A stretch of 64,000 nt of DNA from Ruegeria sp. TM1040 (GTDB lineage: Bacteria > Pseudomonadota > Alphaproteobacteria > Rhodobacterales > Rhodobacteraceae): contig NC_008043.1 in assembly GCF_000014065.1 (NCBI RefSeq), positions 111,001-175,000 of the forward strand, in the 5' to 3' direction. Below, piece after piece: positions 27,041 through 35,637 of this stretch; position 1 is the first letter of the stretch, and each line of letters begins with the position of its first letter. The notes below the pieces were generated by a model. The model searched no databases. It saw nothing but the letters and a program-made list of their open reading frames with translations, and was not told the DNA's origin. The position numbers and the translations under genes were made by a program.

Positions 27041-28032
27041 CCGCGCTGACCCTGACCAATGTGAACAAATCCTTCGGCAATGTGCATGTCCTCAAGGACA
27101 TCAACATCGAGGTCGATGAGGGCGAGTTCGTCGTCTTTGTCGGCCCCTCGGGCTGTGGCAAATCCACCCTCCTGCGCACCATCGCGGGACTTGAGGATGT
27201 GACCTCGGGCGAGGTGTGCATCGCGGGCGAGGTGGTCAACCAGACCCCGCCCTCCAAACGCGGCATCGCCATGGTGTTTCAGTCTTACGCGCTCTATCCG
27301 CACCTCAACGTGCGCAACAACATGTCGCTGGCGCTGAAACAGGCCAAGGAAAGCAAGGAAACCATCGAGGAACGCGTGGCCGAAGCCAGCCGTATGCTGA
27401 GCCTGGGCGATTACCTCGACCGCTTCCCGTCGGAACTCTCGGGCGGTCAGCGCCAGCGGGTTGCCATTGGCCGCGCCATTGTGCGCCACCCCAAGCTGTT
27501 CCTCTTTGATGAGCCGCTTTCAAACCTCGACGCGGCCCTGCGTATGAACACGCGGCTGGAGATCGCCAATCTCCACGAACAACTGGGCGCAACGATGATC
27601 TACGTCACCCACGACCAGACCGAGGCGATGACCCTTGCGGATAAAATCGTGGTGCTGCGCGATGGCCGTGTCGAACAGATCGGCTCTCCGATGGAGCTTT
27701 ATAACAACCCGGCCAATCAGTTTGTGGCGGGCTTCCTTGGCTCTCCGGCGATGAACTTCCTGCCCGCTGCCCTGCTCGAAGATGGCAACCCCAACACGCT
27801 TGGCGTACGTCCCGAAGATCTCCGGTTGGATGACGCCGGCCTCCTCGAGGTGACGTCAAAGCATGTTGAACACCTCGGCGGTGACACCAATGTCATCGCG
27901 GATTGCCACGGCCACCAGATCACCCTGCGGCTCTTTGGGCAGCATGCCATCCGCACGGGCCAGGGCCTGCGCCTGAGCATCGCCGAAGGCAAATCCTACG
28001 TCTTTGACCCAAGCGGCGCGCGCCTCAGCTGA
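27037..28032 (+). CDS. Sugar ABC transporter ATP-binding protein (MsmK/UgpC/MalK type)
   Basis: This 331-residue ATPase has Walker [11 protein letters not shown]-loop [14 protein letters not shown], signature LSGGQRQR, Walker [14 protein letters not shown] and the switch histidine in YVTHDQ. A C-terminal TOBE domain ([13 protein letters not shown]) follows. Its start overlaps the dehydrogenase stop (ATGA). It is the last gene of the murQ-side operon and energises the two permeases. Confidence 0.93.
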   Translation: MTALTLTNVNKSFGNVHVLKDINIEVDEGEFVVFVGPSGCGKSTLLRTIAGLEDVTSGEVCIAGEVVNQTPPSKRGIAMVFQSYALYPHLNVRNNMSLALKQAKESKETIEERVAEASRMLSLGDYLDRFPSELSGGQRQRVAIGRAIVRHPKLFLFDEPLSNLDAALRMNTRLEIANLHEQLGATMIYVTHDQTEAMTLADKIVVLRDGRVEQIGSPMELYNNPANQFVAGFLGSPAMNFLPAALLEDGNPNTLGVRPEDLRLDDAGLLEVTSKHVEHLGGDTNVIADCHGHQITLRLFGQHAIRTGQGLRLSIAEGKSYVFDPSGARLS

Positions 28033-28033
28033 C

Positions 28034-28067
28034 CCACAGGCGCGGCGCGGACCGCGCGGCCTTGTGG
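28034..28067 (+). terminator. Possible hairpin at the end of the amino-sugar transporter operon
   Basis: CCACA (28034-28038) can pair with TGTGG (28063-28067), enclosing a GC-rich inner stem (GCGC around a GGACC loop). It begins two bases after the stop codon. There is no T run, so its role as a terminator is uncertain. Confidence 0.35.
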
Positions 28068-28178
28068 CCATGCGACCTCCTGCCTCACGGCAACCTTCGC
28101 ACCCGAGGCGCGACAGCGGCCTTGACCCGTTGCGGGGCGCTTGTCATGTCCAAGAGGCACCAGACGCAGGAGACAGCC

Positions 28179-28754
28179 ATGCCCAAACTTGGAATGGAGC
28201 CAAAGCGCCGCGCCGCCTTGGTCTCTGCGGTGATCGACGAGATCGGTGAGACCCGCTCGATCGATGTGACCGTGGCCAAGATCGCCCGCCGCGCGGGCAT
28301 GAGCAGCGGCCTTGCGCATCACTACTTTGGCAGCAAGGAGCAGATGCTCATTGCCGCCATGCGCTTCATTCTGGCGGAGTTTTCCGCCGATGTGCGCGCC
28401 GAGCTTGCCAAGGCCAAAGACCCCCGCGGCCGGCTCGAGGCGATCATCCGCGCCAATTTTGCCGCCCATGTGTTTGATCCGCGCAAGATGTCGGCCTGGC
28501 TCAGTTTCTATGCGCTGGCGCAATCCAACCCGCAGGCCGCACATTTGATGAAACTTTATCAAAGACGGCTGCACAGCAATCTGATGTATGACTTGCGCGC
28601 CCTGACGCCCGATGCCTCTGCGGTTGCGACCAAGCTTGCCGCCCTGATCGACGGCGTCTATCTGCGTGCCGCGCTCAATGTGACGGGGGATCGAAAAGAG
28701 GCCGCACAACAGGTCTCTGAGGCGCTCGAGAGCTTTCTGAACGCCAAAGATTGA
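28179..28754 (+). CDS. betI: BetI-type TetR family regulator (orphan, no bet genes adjacent)
   Basis: This 191-residue protein starts MPKLGMEPKRRAALVSAVID, matching the BetI start MPKLGMxPxRRxxL, and its helix-turn-helix ends GLAHHYFGSKEQML. The C-terminal region AALIDGVYLRAAL also matches BetI, the choline-responsive repressor of glycine betaine synthesis. The ATG at 28179 has an AGGAG box, and the longer open frame upstream is not family-like. The betB/betA genes that normally accompany it are not in the flanks, so it may act in trans or have been rewired. Confidence 0.8.
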   Translation: MPKLGMEPKRRAALVSAVIDEIGETRSIDVTVAKIARRAGMSSGLAHHYFGSKEQMLIAAMRFILAEFSADVRAELAKAKDPRGRLEAIIRANFAAHVFDPRKMSAWLSFYALAQSNPQAAHLMKLYQRRLHSNLMYDLRALTPDASAVATKLAALIDGVYLRAALNVTGDRKEAAQQVSEALESFLNAKD

Positions 28755-28952
28755 CTCCGCAGAGGGGCCAATCTCGCCTGTGCATCGCGACCACACCCTA
28801 CAACAAACCCACCCCTGCCCGCTGGACAACACGGTTAATTTTTGTCGTTTTATCGCTAAATCTGTGCCACAATTTTGAAAATAATAAAACTGGGCATGGG
28901 TTGAGGCGACCGACCGCAGTGGATCAGGTCGCTCTACACGAGGTGAGAGTAA

Positions 28953-29921
28953 GTGGCGCAGTATACGGTTACAGCGTTCAGGTGGTCAGGAACTGGGTAT
29001 AACGCCCAGTACAATACATCCTACACAGCGGTCATCACCGATGACGACGCTTTTCTGAACGGCAATGGCGATAGCAACGAAACCGTCAGCATTGACGGCG
29101 GGCCCTCCTATGTGACCAACGGGGCTCCGTATGACATTAATGTCTCCTTTACCGACACCAGCGGCACTCCTCATGTGGAGACCTTCTATTTTTTCAATGT
29201 AAACAACAGCTGGTATTTCATCCCCGGGCCGGGATCGGCCTTTACCGAGGGGGCGACGCTCGGCAGCTATCAGAGCCACACCACCGCGCCGACACTCTAC
29301 AGCACGATCACCTGCTTTGTGCGCGGCACCCTGATCGAGACGCAAAACGGCCTGATGCCGGTCGAGATGCTGCGCCCGGGCACCATGGTGCGCACCAGCG
29401 ACGGCAGCTTCAAACCGCTGCGCCTGCCCATGAGTCGCAAGATCCGGCCAGCAGAGCTGCGCGCCAACCCCAAGCTCGCTCCGGTGCGGATCGTGGCGGG
29501 TGCCTTGGGCAACGGCCTGCCAAAACGCGATCTTCTCGTTTCGCGCCAGCATCGCATGCTGGTGTCTTCGAAAATCTGCGAACGCATGTTTGGCCAGACC
29601 GATGTGCTGTTGGCGGCGCACCAGCTCACCGTTTTGCCGGGGATCTTTGAAGACAACACACAAGAGGATGTGGAATATTTCCACCTTGTCTTTGATCGCC
29701 ACGAGGTGATTTTTGCCGAAGGCGCGCCGACCGAGAGTTTCTTCCCCGGGCCCGAGGCGATCAAGGCAATGCCTGCCGAGGCGCGCGCGGAAATCCTGGC
29801 GATCTTTCCGCAGATCCAGACCTGGGGTTTTGTCCCTGAGCCCGCGTTTCAGATCCCAACGGGCAAGTTGCAGCGCAAGCTGGTGGCGCGTCATCTCAAG
29901 AACAATCGCCCGCTGCTCTGA
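28953..29921 (+). CDS. Hint (hedgehog/intein) domain-containing protein
   Basis: The 322-residue protein has an N-terminal region of unknown function (about 1-120) rich in aromatic and acidic residues, then a Hint_2 domain starting at the cysteine of ITCFVRGTLIET. The domain contains PVEMLRPGTMVRT and the LLVSRQHRMLVSS histidine segment. Proteins of this layout are numerous in Rhodobacteraceae; most have no established function and may be secreted by type I systems or self-cleave at the cysteine. The start is a GTG behind AGGTGAGA. No secretion genes are nearby. Confidence 0.82.
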   Translation: MAQYTVTAFRWSGTGYNAQYNTSYTAVITDDDAFLNGNGDSNETVSIDGGPSYVTNGAPYDINVSFTDTSGTPHVETFYFFNVNNSWYFIPGPGSAFTEGATLGSYQSHTTAPTLYSTITCFVRGTLIETQNGLMPVEMLRPGTMVRTSDGSFKPLRLPMSRKIRPAELRANPKLAPVRIVAGALGNGLPKRDLLVSRQHRMLVSSKICERMFGQTDVLLAAHQLTVLPGIFEDNTQEDVEYFHLVFDRHEVIFAEGAPTESFFPGPEAIKAMPAEARAEILAIFPQIQTWGFVPEPAFQIPTGKLQRKLVARHLKNNRPLL

Positions 29922-29940
29922 GCCCGGCGCCGCCACCAAA

Positions 29941-29967
29941 AAGCCCCCGCCAATTGGGCGAGGGCTT
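29941..29967. terminator. Bidirectional terminator between Hint gene and accA
   Basis: AAGCCCCCGCC (29941-29951) pairs with GGCGAGGGCTT (29957-29967) with one mismatch. A T-rich run follows on the plus strand and the A run at 29937-29942 gives T on the minus strand, so it serves the converging genes on both sides. Confidence 0.8.
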
Positions 29968-29995
29968 TAAATTTCTTATTCATTTTCAGCAGCGA

Positions 29996-30958
29996 TCAGG
30001 CGGCCAGGCCCTTCGACCCGATGTCGAGGAATTTCTGGCGCCGATCCTTGATCAGCGCTTTGGCGTCCATGTCCTTCATTTCCGCCAGCATCTCGCTGAT
30101 GGCTGCACCCACCGCGCGGTAGCTGGCTTCGGGATCGCGATGCGCGCCGCCCAGGGGTTCGGGGATCACCCGGTCCACTACCTCCAGCGCCTTCAGGTCC
30201 TGCGCGGTCAAACGCAGCGCCTCGGCAGCCTCGCGCATTTTCTCGGCGTCTTTCCAAAGGATCGACGCACAGCCTTCGGGCGAGATCACCGAATAGACCG
30301 AATGCTCCAGCATCGCGACGCGGTTGGCGGTGGCAAAGGCCACAGCGCCGCCAGAGCCACCCTCGCCGATGATCACGGAAATCACCGGCACGCCGATCTT
30401 GAGGCTCATCTCGGTCGACCGTGCAATCGCCTCGGACTGGCCGCGCTCTTCGGCCCCCTTGCCGGGGTAGGCCCCGGTGGTATCCACCAGCGTGACGACG
30501 GGCAGACCGAAGCGGCCCGCCATCTCCATCAGGCGCACGGCCTTGCGGTAGCCTTCGGGACGCGCCATGCCAAAGTTATGGGTGATACGCGATTTGGTGT
30601 CAGAACCCTTCTCGTGGCCGATCACCACCACCGGCTGGTCATTAAAGCGCGCAAGACCGCCCATCACCGCAAGGTCATCGGCAAAATTCCGGTCCCCTGC
30701 CAGCGGCGTGTACTCGGTAAAGAGCTTTTCGATATAGTCCTTGCAGTGGGGCCGCTCAGGGTGGCGTGCCACCTGACATTTGCGCCACGCGGTCAGATCC
30801 GCATAGAGATCCTTCAGAAGCTGCGCTGCTTTCTTGTCGAGCGCGGCGGCTTCATCCACCACATCCATTTCTTCGTTGGTGCGCGCCAACGCCCGCAGCT
30901 CTTCCGCCTTGCCTTCGATCTCAGCGAGGGGTTTTTCGAATTCCAGATACTGGGTCAT
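29996..30958 (-). CDS. accA: Acetyl-CoA carboxylase carboxyltransferase subunit alpha
   Basis: This 320-residue cytoplasmic subunit, with AccD, transfers carboxyl from carboxybiotin to acetyl-CoA in fatty acid synthesis. The N-terminal helix ([19 protein letters not shown]) and the crotonase-fold segments [28 protein letters not shown] and [15 protein letters not shown] are diagnostic, as is [16 protein letters not shown]. It is a single gene here, transcribed from the gap upstream of 30958. Confidence 0.96.
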   Translation of the reverse strand: MTQYLEFEKPLAEIEGKAEELRALARTNEEMDVVDEAAALDKKAAQLLKDLYADLTAWRKCQVARHPERPHCKDYIEKLFTEYTPLAGDRNFADDLAVMGGLARFNDQPVVVIGHEKGSDTKSRITHNFGMARPEGYRKAVRLMEMAGRFGLPVVTLVDTTGAYPGKGAEERGQSEAIARSTEMSLKIGVPVISVIIGEGGSGGAVAFATANRVAMLEHSVYSVISPEGCASILWKDAEKMREAAEALRLTAQDLKALEVVDRVIPEPLGGAHRDPEASYRAVGAAISEMLAEMKDMDAKALIKDRRQKFLDIGSKGLAA

Positions 30959-31178
30959 GCTGTCTCTACTGTCACGGTTTGCTCGTTATATGGACTTACG
31001 CTGCGTCCGATGCAACTCTCCGTGTAGGATATGCACCCCCTCCTACGCGGTCGCGGCGGGGCTTTGCCACTGTTGAGCGTGCAGAATGCGTCGCCTGAGG
31101 GCCTTGCGCAAACTCAGCAAGATTTGTCACGCCCGCTTCTGGCATCACGAGGCGGCACGACGACCAAAGGACAAAAGC

Positions 31179-32012
31179 ATGGCCCAGAGTTACGAGGATC
31201 GCATCCTGCGGGTGCTCCGGTATATTCACGACAACCCGGCCGGGGATCTCAGCCTCGACCGGCTGGCGGATGTGGCGGCGATGTCGCGGTTTCACTGGCA
31301 CCGGGTGTTTCGCGCCCTCACCGGCGAGACCTGCGGCCAATCGGTGCGCCGTATCCGGCTGCACCGCGCTGCCGTGGCGCTGGCGCATTCCGATGCCTCG
31401 ATCGAGGAGATCGCCGCCACCGTGGGCTACCCCAGCCGACATTCCTTTTCGCGTGCCTTTACTGCGGCTTATGGCGATGCGCCCGGAGCCTTCCGCGCCA
31501 AGGGGCTGCATTTGCCGCCGCTTGCACTTCGCGATCCAAAGGAGCTTTCTATGCACAATGTCACCCTGCGCGATGAACCCGCGCGCCACCTCGTCACCGT
31601 CCCGCACCGCGGCCCCTATGCCGAGATCGGGCGCGCGTTCGAGCATTTTTCAGCGCTCGCCAACAGTCGCAACCTCTGGCCGCAGCTGGGGCCGGTGCTC
31701 GGCGTGTACCTCGATGCGCCGGGCGAGATGCCCGAAGATCAGTTGCGCAGTTATGCCGGAGCGGAATATCGCGGCGATGGCACGCCGGAGGGGCTCGAAC
31801 CCTTTGCGCTGCCTGGCGGCAAGGCGGCGGTGCTCACCTTCAAGGGCCCCTATGCGGGGCTTGCAGCGGCCTATGACAGTCTTTTTGGTGGCTGGCTGCC
31901 GCAATCGGGCGAGACCCCGGCCGATCAGCCCTGCTATGAGATCTATCTCAACGATCCCCGCGCCACCGCCCCCGAAGAACTGCTCACGGAAATCGTGCTG
32001 CCCCTGCGTTGA
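31179..32012 (+). CDS. AraC-type regulator fused to a GyrI-like ligand domain
   Basis: This 277-residue protein has an N-terminal AraC double helix-turn-helix (LDRLADVAAMSRFHWHRVF, then IEEIAATVGYPSRHSFSRAF) and a C-terminal GyrI-like small-molecule domain starting ARHLVTVPHRGPYAEIG, as in the Rob/SbmC-like DUF of multidrug-sensing regulators. The ATG at 31179 follows AAAGGAC; the open frame further upstream lacks features. It probably activates detoxification or efflux genes elsewhere; no target lies adjacent. Confidence 0.88.
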   Translation: MAQSYEDRILRVLRYIHDNPAGDLSLDRLADVAAMSRFHWHRVFRALTGETCGQSVRRIRLHRAAVALAHSDASIEEIAATVGYPSRHSFSRAFTAAYGDAPGAFRAKGLHLPPLALRDPKELSMHNVTLRDEPARHLVTVPHRGPYAEIGRAFEHFSALANSRNLWPQLGPVLGVYLDAPGEMPEDQLRSYAGAEYRGDGTPEGLEPFALPGGKAAVLTFKGPYAGLAAAYDSLFGGWLPQSGETPADQPCYEIYLNDPRATAPEELLTEIVLPLR

Positions 32013-32020
32013 GCGCGCCG

Positions 32021-32075
32021 CTTTTCGCGAGAGCGAAAAGGCGTGCAGGGGGCCCTCGATGGGCGCTCTGCACGC
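32021..32075. terminator. Double hairpin between the AraC-GyrI and LysE genes
   Basis: The first hairpin pairs CTTTTCGC (32021-32028) with GCGAAAAG (32033-32040) over a GAGA loop. The second pairs GCGTGCAG (32041-32048) with CTGCACGC (32068-32075). They lie between converging genes and probably stop transcription; neither has a strong T run. Confidence 0.55.
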
Positions 32076-32128
32076 TCCCCATCCACGCGACCCCTCTTTG
32101 GGGGATCATTCTTTCCTGATGTGCGAGA

Positions 32129-32734
32129 TCAATTGGGCCAGATCACCGGATAGAGCGAGGCCACCAGCAGCACTGCCATGGTCCAGTTAAAGAGCGTCAG
32201 TCGTTTGGGGCTGGTCAAGAACCGCGCCATCTGCTGCCCAAGCACGGTCCAGGACCCCACGGACGGCAGGTTGATCGCCCCAAAGACCACCCCCACAACC
32301 AAAATTGCCCAGAGCGTATGATCCGGCGTATAGGCGCTGATCGCAGTGAGCGCCATCGCCCAGGCCTTGGGATTCACCCATTGAAAGGCCGCCGCCTGCA
32401 GAAAGGTCATCGGGGTACCGGCATCCCCGTCTGCGCCGGTTTTGGCAGCGCCCGCATTGGCGATTTTCCACGCCAGATAAAGAAGATAGACCACCGAGCC
32501 AACTTTGAGCACGGTGTAGCTCACCGGGTAGGCATCAAAGACCTGCACCAGCCCCGCGCCGACCAGCAGCACCATGAACACAAAGCCAAGCGCCACGCCC
32601 AGCATATGGGGAATGGTGCGCCGAAAGCCAAAATTGGCGCCAGAGGCCATCAGCATCAGGTTGTTCGGCCCCGGTGTGATCGAGGAGACGAAGGCAAAAA
32701 GCGCAAGCGCTGCGAGGAGATCATAGGTCATCAT
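32129..32734 (-). CDS. LysE/RhtB family amino acid exporter
   Basis: This 201-residue inner-membrane protein has about six hydrophobic helices and the family start LLAALALFAFVSSITPGPNN with the conserved TPGPNN motif. It exports amino acids or homoserine lactone-like molecules to prevent overload. It is divergent from an Lrp-type regulator at 32808, the usual pairing for such exporters, with 73 bases between. The ATG at 32734 (or the adjacent ATG at 32731) is chosen over a TTG at 32740. Confidence 0.9.
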   Translation of the reverse strand: MMTYDLLAALALFAFVSSITPGPNNLMLMASGANFGFRRTIPHMLGVALGFVFMVLLVGAGLVQVFDAYPVSYTVLKVGSVVYLLYLAWKIANAGAAKTGADGDAGTPMTFLQAAAFQWVNPKAWAMALTAISAYTPDHTLWAILVVGVVFGAINLPSVGSWTVLGQQMARFLTSPKRLTLFNWTMAVLLVASLYPVIWPN

Positions 32735-32807
32735 GCGCAATATCTTGCGGCGCAGATGCGGAAATGAAATTGTGTTTTTGTGTTAGCCCGGGCATTATTT
32801 GCAACAA

Positions 32808-33260
32808 ATGGCGAAGACTGACAAAATAAACCAGCAGATATTGCAAGAACTGGGCCGCGATGGTCGGATCTCGAATCTCGAGCTGGCGGACCGGGTCGGC
32901 CTGTCGCCCTCGGCCTGCTTGCGCCGGGTTCAGGAGCTTGAACGCGCCGGCGTCATCACCGGCTATCGTGCGGTGCTCGACCGCGAGGCGATGGGCGTGG
33001 GGTTTGTCACCTATATCGGCGTGGGGCTCGGAGAGCACACCAAAGAGGCGCAGGAAGCCTTTGAGCGCGCCATGCGCAGCGCGCCTGAAGTGGTGGAGTG
33101 CCACAACATCACCGGCACCATCGAATACCTCTTGCGGGTCGAATGCGCCGACCTCAAAAGCTACAAGCAGTTTCACACCGAGATCCTTGGGACCTCGCCC
33201 TTTGTGACTGCGATCACCACCTATGTGGTGATGGGCTCGCCCAAGGATCAGCGCGCCTGA
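32808..33260 (+). CDS. Lrp/AsnC family transcriptional regulator
   Basis: This 150-residue regulator has an N-terminal helix-turn-helix (ISNLELADRVGLSPSACLRRVQEL) and a C-terminal RAM ligand domain (EVVECHNITGTIEYLLRV). The ATG at 32808 is preferred to an in-frame TTG at 32799. The divergent LysE exporter is its likely target, with an amino acid as effector. Confidence 0.92.
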   Translation: MAKTDKINQQILQELGRDGRISNLELADRVGLSPSACLRRVQELERAGVITGYRAVLDREAMGVGFVTYIGVGLGEHTKEAQEAFERAMRSAPEVVECHNITGTIEYLLRVECADLKSYKQFHTEILGTSPFVTAITTYVVMGSPKDQRA

Positions 33261-33874
33261 GCACGCTTTCGGCAGAATGTGTTGCGCAGCCCCCGTACGC
33301 CCTGGCAGGGAAATCCTATTGAACTGCCGCTAAGCTCCTGAGAGATCGCGATCATCGGCCGGGTTGACACCCCGGCCGCTCCTGGAACCGGCTTTCCCGA
33401 ACGGGAAGCGTGCAGAGACAACGTTTAGCGCGCGGGTGGATACACCCGTCCAACTCCGATCTGGCGGCGCCGCCTCCTTATAGTCAACAAACTCGTCGTC
33501 CTCATCATTCAGATCCCCGCCCAATCCGAGGATCGCCCAAACCGCAAGACGGATACGGCGCCCCATCCCGGGTCACGCCGGTCATCGTGTTGCTGATACA
33601 CCCTGGGACTGAGGAATTGCGCCGCGCTGCGCGCGCCGCCGCAGGGCCGGGGCCGCGCCTTCGGCGCGGCCCCGGCTTGGCCCAACGCTTTTGGATCAGG
33701 CTTGCCCTGATCCCTAAAAGGGGCGGGAGCGCTCCGCCCTCCTGCTCGTCATCTTCACCGCAGCCACACAGATCGCGCACCCTGTCGTTCGCGCTTAGAC
33801 TACACGCTTGACCTCAACCCCGCTTGAGATCCGAGACTCGTTTTCGTGACGGCCATCTTCGGGGGACAGCCAGT
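33261..33874. other. Gene-free region with four strong hairpins
   Basis: No supported gene lies in these 614 bases. CGGCCGGG (33356-33363) pairs with CCCGGCCG (33371-33378). Further on are three successive hairpins: a perfect 14-pair stem (33646-33659 with 33663-33676, loop TTC), GGATCAGG with CCTGATCC (33693-33700 and 33706-33713), and a near-palindrome around GAGCGCTC (about 33720-33740). The order suggests a dispersed intergenic repeat or a structured RNA. Short open frames on both strands cross the hairpins and show no recognisable protein. Confidence 0.6.
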
Positions 33875-34243
33875 ATGAAAATCACCACAGCGGGTCTCAT
33901 ATTGTTCACGCCGCAGTATCAGGCCTGCGTCACCTTTTATCGCGATTGCTTGAGACTGAGATTGCTCCATCGCATCAATCGTCCCGGAGAGACCCTGAGC
34001 ACCTTTGATCTGGGCGGCGCCTATTTGATGATCGAACCCGAAGACGATCCCGCCGCAGCTCTGGCCAGACTGCCACTGAAGTTACGATTCAATGTGCCGG
34101 ATGTCCAAGCGAGCTCTGAGAAACTGCGGCAACGCGGTGTGGAGGTGCGACTCCGTCACCATTCCTGGGGCAGCACTGCGGAGTTCAGTGACCCCGCAGG
34201 CACGCGCTGCGCCTTGCGCTCCGATGAAGGGTTCGGCGTGTGA
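33875..34243 (+). CDS. VOC-family (glyoxalase/bleomycin resistance-like) protein
   Basis: This 122-residue protein has one vicinal-oxygen-chelate fold: beta-strand ITTAGLILFTPQYQACVTFYRDCL, a middle FDLGGAYLMIE with the metal-binding type glutamate, and the C-terminal SAEFSDPAG-like TAEFSDPAGTRCAL. The ATG at 33875 follows GGGGGA. Members bind metals and act in glyoxal detoxification, ring cleavage or drug binding; the role here is not known. Confidence 0.8.
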   Translation: MKITTAGLILFTPQYQACVTFYRDCLRLRLLHRINRPGETLSTFDLGGAYLMIEPEDDPAAALARLPLKLRFNVPDVQASSEKLRQRGVEVRLRHHSWGSTAEFSDPAGTRCALRSDEGFGV

Positions 34244-34367
34244 GCCGAACCCATTCCTATCGGGGAAGAGCGCAAGGGAGCGAGGCTCTGCCTCGCGCTC
34301 CGGGATATTTTTGGTTAGAAGAAGCCTGAGGCCGTATCGCGCGGGCCCCGACAGCATTGGGCCGGGT

Positions 34368-35330
34368 TTAGCTGTTCTGTGCGATGAGGTCGGATTGCGC
34401 CACGATGACTTCGGCCTGTTTAATGGACGCAATGTCGACCAGACGCCCTTTGTAGACGGTTGCGCCGGCGCCTGTGGCCTTGGCCTCTTCCATCGCAGCC
34501 AGGATTTCGCGCGCCTCGGCAACGGCAGCATCCGAAGGCGTAAAGACCTCATTCGCCAATGCGATCTGCTTGGGGTGGATCGCCCATTTGCCCACCATGC
34601 CCAGCGTCGCGGAGCGTTTTGCCTGGGCCATGAACCCTTCGTCATCGGAGAAGTCCCCAAAAGGCCCGTCCACCGGGAGCACCCCATGGGTGCGGCAGGC
34701 GGCGACGATTGCGGCCTGGGCCCAGTGCCACGGGTCGGACCAATGTTTGGCGCCCTCATGGAGCATGTAGTAATTCTCCTGTGTGCCGCCGATCCCGGTG
34801 GTCTGCATGCCCATGGAGGCGGCAAAATCCGCCGCGCCGAGGCTCATGGCCTCCAGACGCGGGCTGCTGGCGGCGATGGCCTCGACATGAGCGATACCTG
34901 CCGCAGATTCGATAATGACTTCAAAGCTGATCGGCTTCTGGCGGCCCTTGGCACGTTCGATCGCGGTCACAAGCGCGTCGACAGCATAGACATCCTCTGC
35001 GCAGCCCACCTTGGGGATCATGATCTGGTCGAGCCGATCACCCGCCTGCTCCAGAAGGTCCACCACATCGCGGTACCAATAGGGCGTGTCGAGACTGTTG
35101 ATGCGCACGCTCAGGGTTTTGCGCCCCCAATCGACGGTATTGATGGCGTCGATCACATTGGCGCGGGCCTGATCCTTGTCCGACGGGGCCACGGAATCTT
35201 CGAGATCGAGGTTGATCACATCCGCAGCCGACGCTGCCATCTTGGCAAAGAGTTTTGTGTTGGAGCCGGGGCCAAACAGCTGGCAGCGGTTGGGGCGGGC
35301 CGGGGGTGTGGGCTGCGGGCGAAAGCTCAT
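34368..35330 (-). CDS. mcl1: L-malyl-CoA/beta-methylmalyl-CoA lyase
   Basis: This 320-residue CitE-like lyase reversibly cleaves beta-methylmalyl-CoA to glyoxylate plus propionyl-CoA and L-malyl-CoA to glyoxylate plus acetyl-CoA, in the ethylmalonyl-CoA pathway for acetate assimilation. Diagnostic segments are NRCQLFGPGSNTKLFAKMA, DVINLDLEDSVAP, SVRINSLDTPYWYRD, EVIIESAAGI and GKWAIHPKQI. It is divergent from the D-amino-acid operon at 35638, with 307 bases between. The length and motifs match Rhodobacter sphaeroides Mcl1. Confidence 0.93.
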   Translation of the reverse strand: MSFRPQPTPPARPNRCQLFGPGSNTKLFAKMAASAADVINLDLEDSVAPSDKDQARANVIDAINTVDWGRKTLSVRINSLDTPYWYRDVVDLLEQAGDRLDQIMIPKVGCAEDVYAVDALVTAIERAKGRQKPISFEVIIESAAGIAHVEAIAASSPRLEAMSLGAADFAASMGMQTTGIGGTQENYYMLHEGAKHWSDPWHWAQAAIVAACRTHGVLPVDGPFGDFSDDEGFMAQAKRSATLGMVGKWAIHPKQIALANEVFTPSDAAVAEAREILAAMEEAKATGAGATVYKGRLVDIASIKQAEVIVAQSDLIAQNS

Positions 35331-35637
35331 ACTGGGTTCTCCGGGTTCTTAAATTCCAAAATGCGTTGTGATTTTGGTATTTCGTTACCGCACACTTGGC
35401 AAGCGCTATTTGCAGTTGCAGCATCATCCCCATGCCGCAGGCGCAAAGAGGCCGACGCCCTGGCGCGTCATCTTGGGCGCGTATCGGGGAATGGCGGGAG
35501 ATTCTTCGCAGGATTTGACCAATGGTCGAAGATTTCACCCCAATCCCCCGCTGCATCGGCGAATTAGACAGGAAGTTGCAGCTCGATTGCCGCAAGCTAC
35601 TTTGGACTCTGACGAATTCCAAAAAAGGACGCTGGAT
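35331..35637. promoter_or_regulatory. Divergent promoter region of mcl1 and dgcN, with inverted repeat at 35356-35377
   Basis: No gene is supported here. CCAAAAT (35356-35362) and ATTTTGG (35371-35377) form an inverted repeat with eight bases between, 26 bases upstream of the mcl1 start, a likely operator. The reading frame of dgcN stays open upstream of its ATG, but the added sequence shows no family features. Confidence 0.5.

Noticed and set aside
33330..33811. Short open frames on both strands in the hairpin region
   Set aside because: They cross the strong hairpins, overlap each other and show no known protein pattern or good ribosome binding site.
35368..35637. N-terminal extension of DgcN by 90 codons
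   Set aside because: The family starts at MIETPYLLF; the extension is poor in protein-like composition and has no ribosome binding site.
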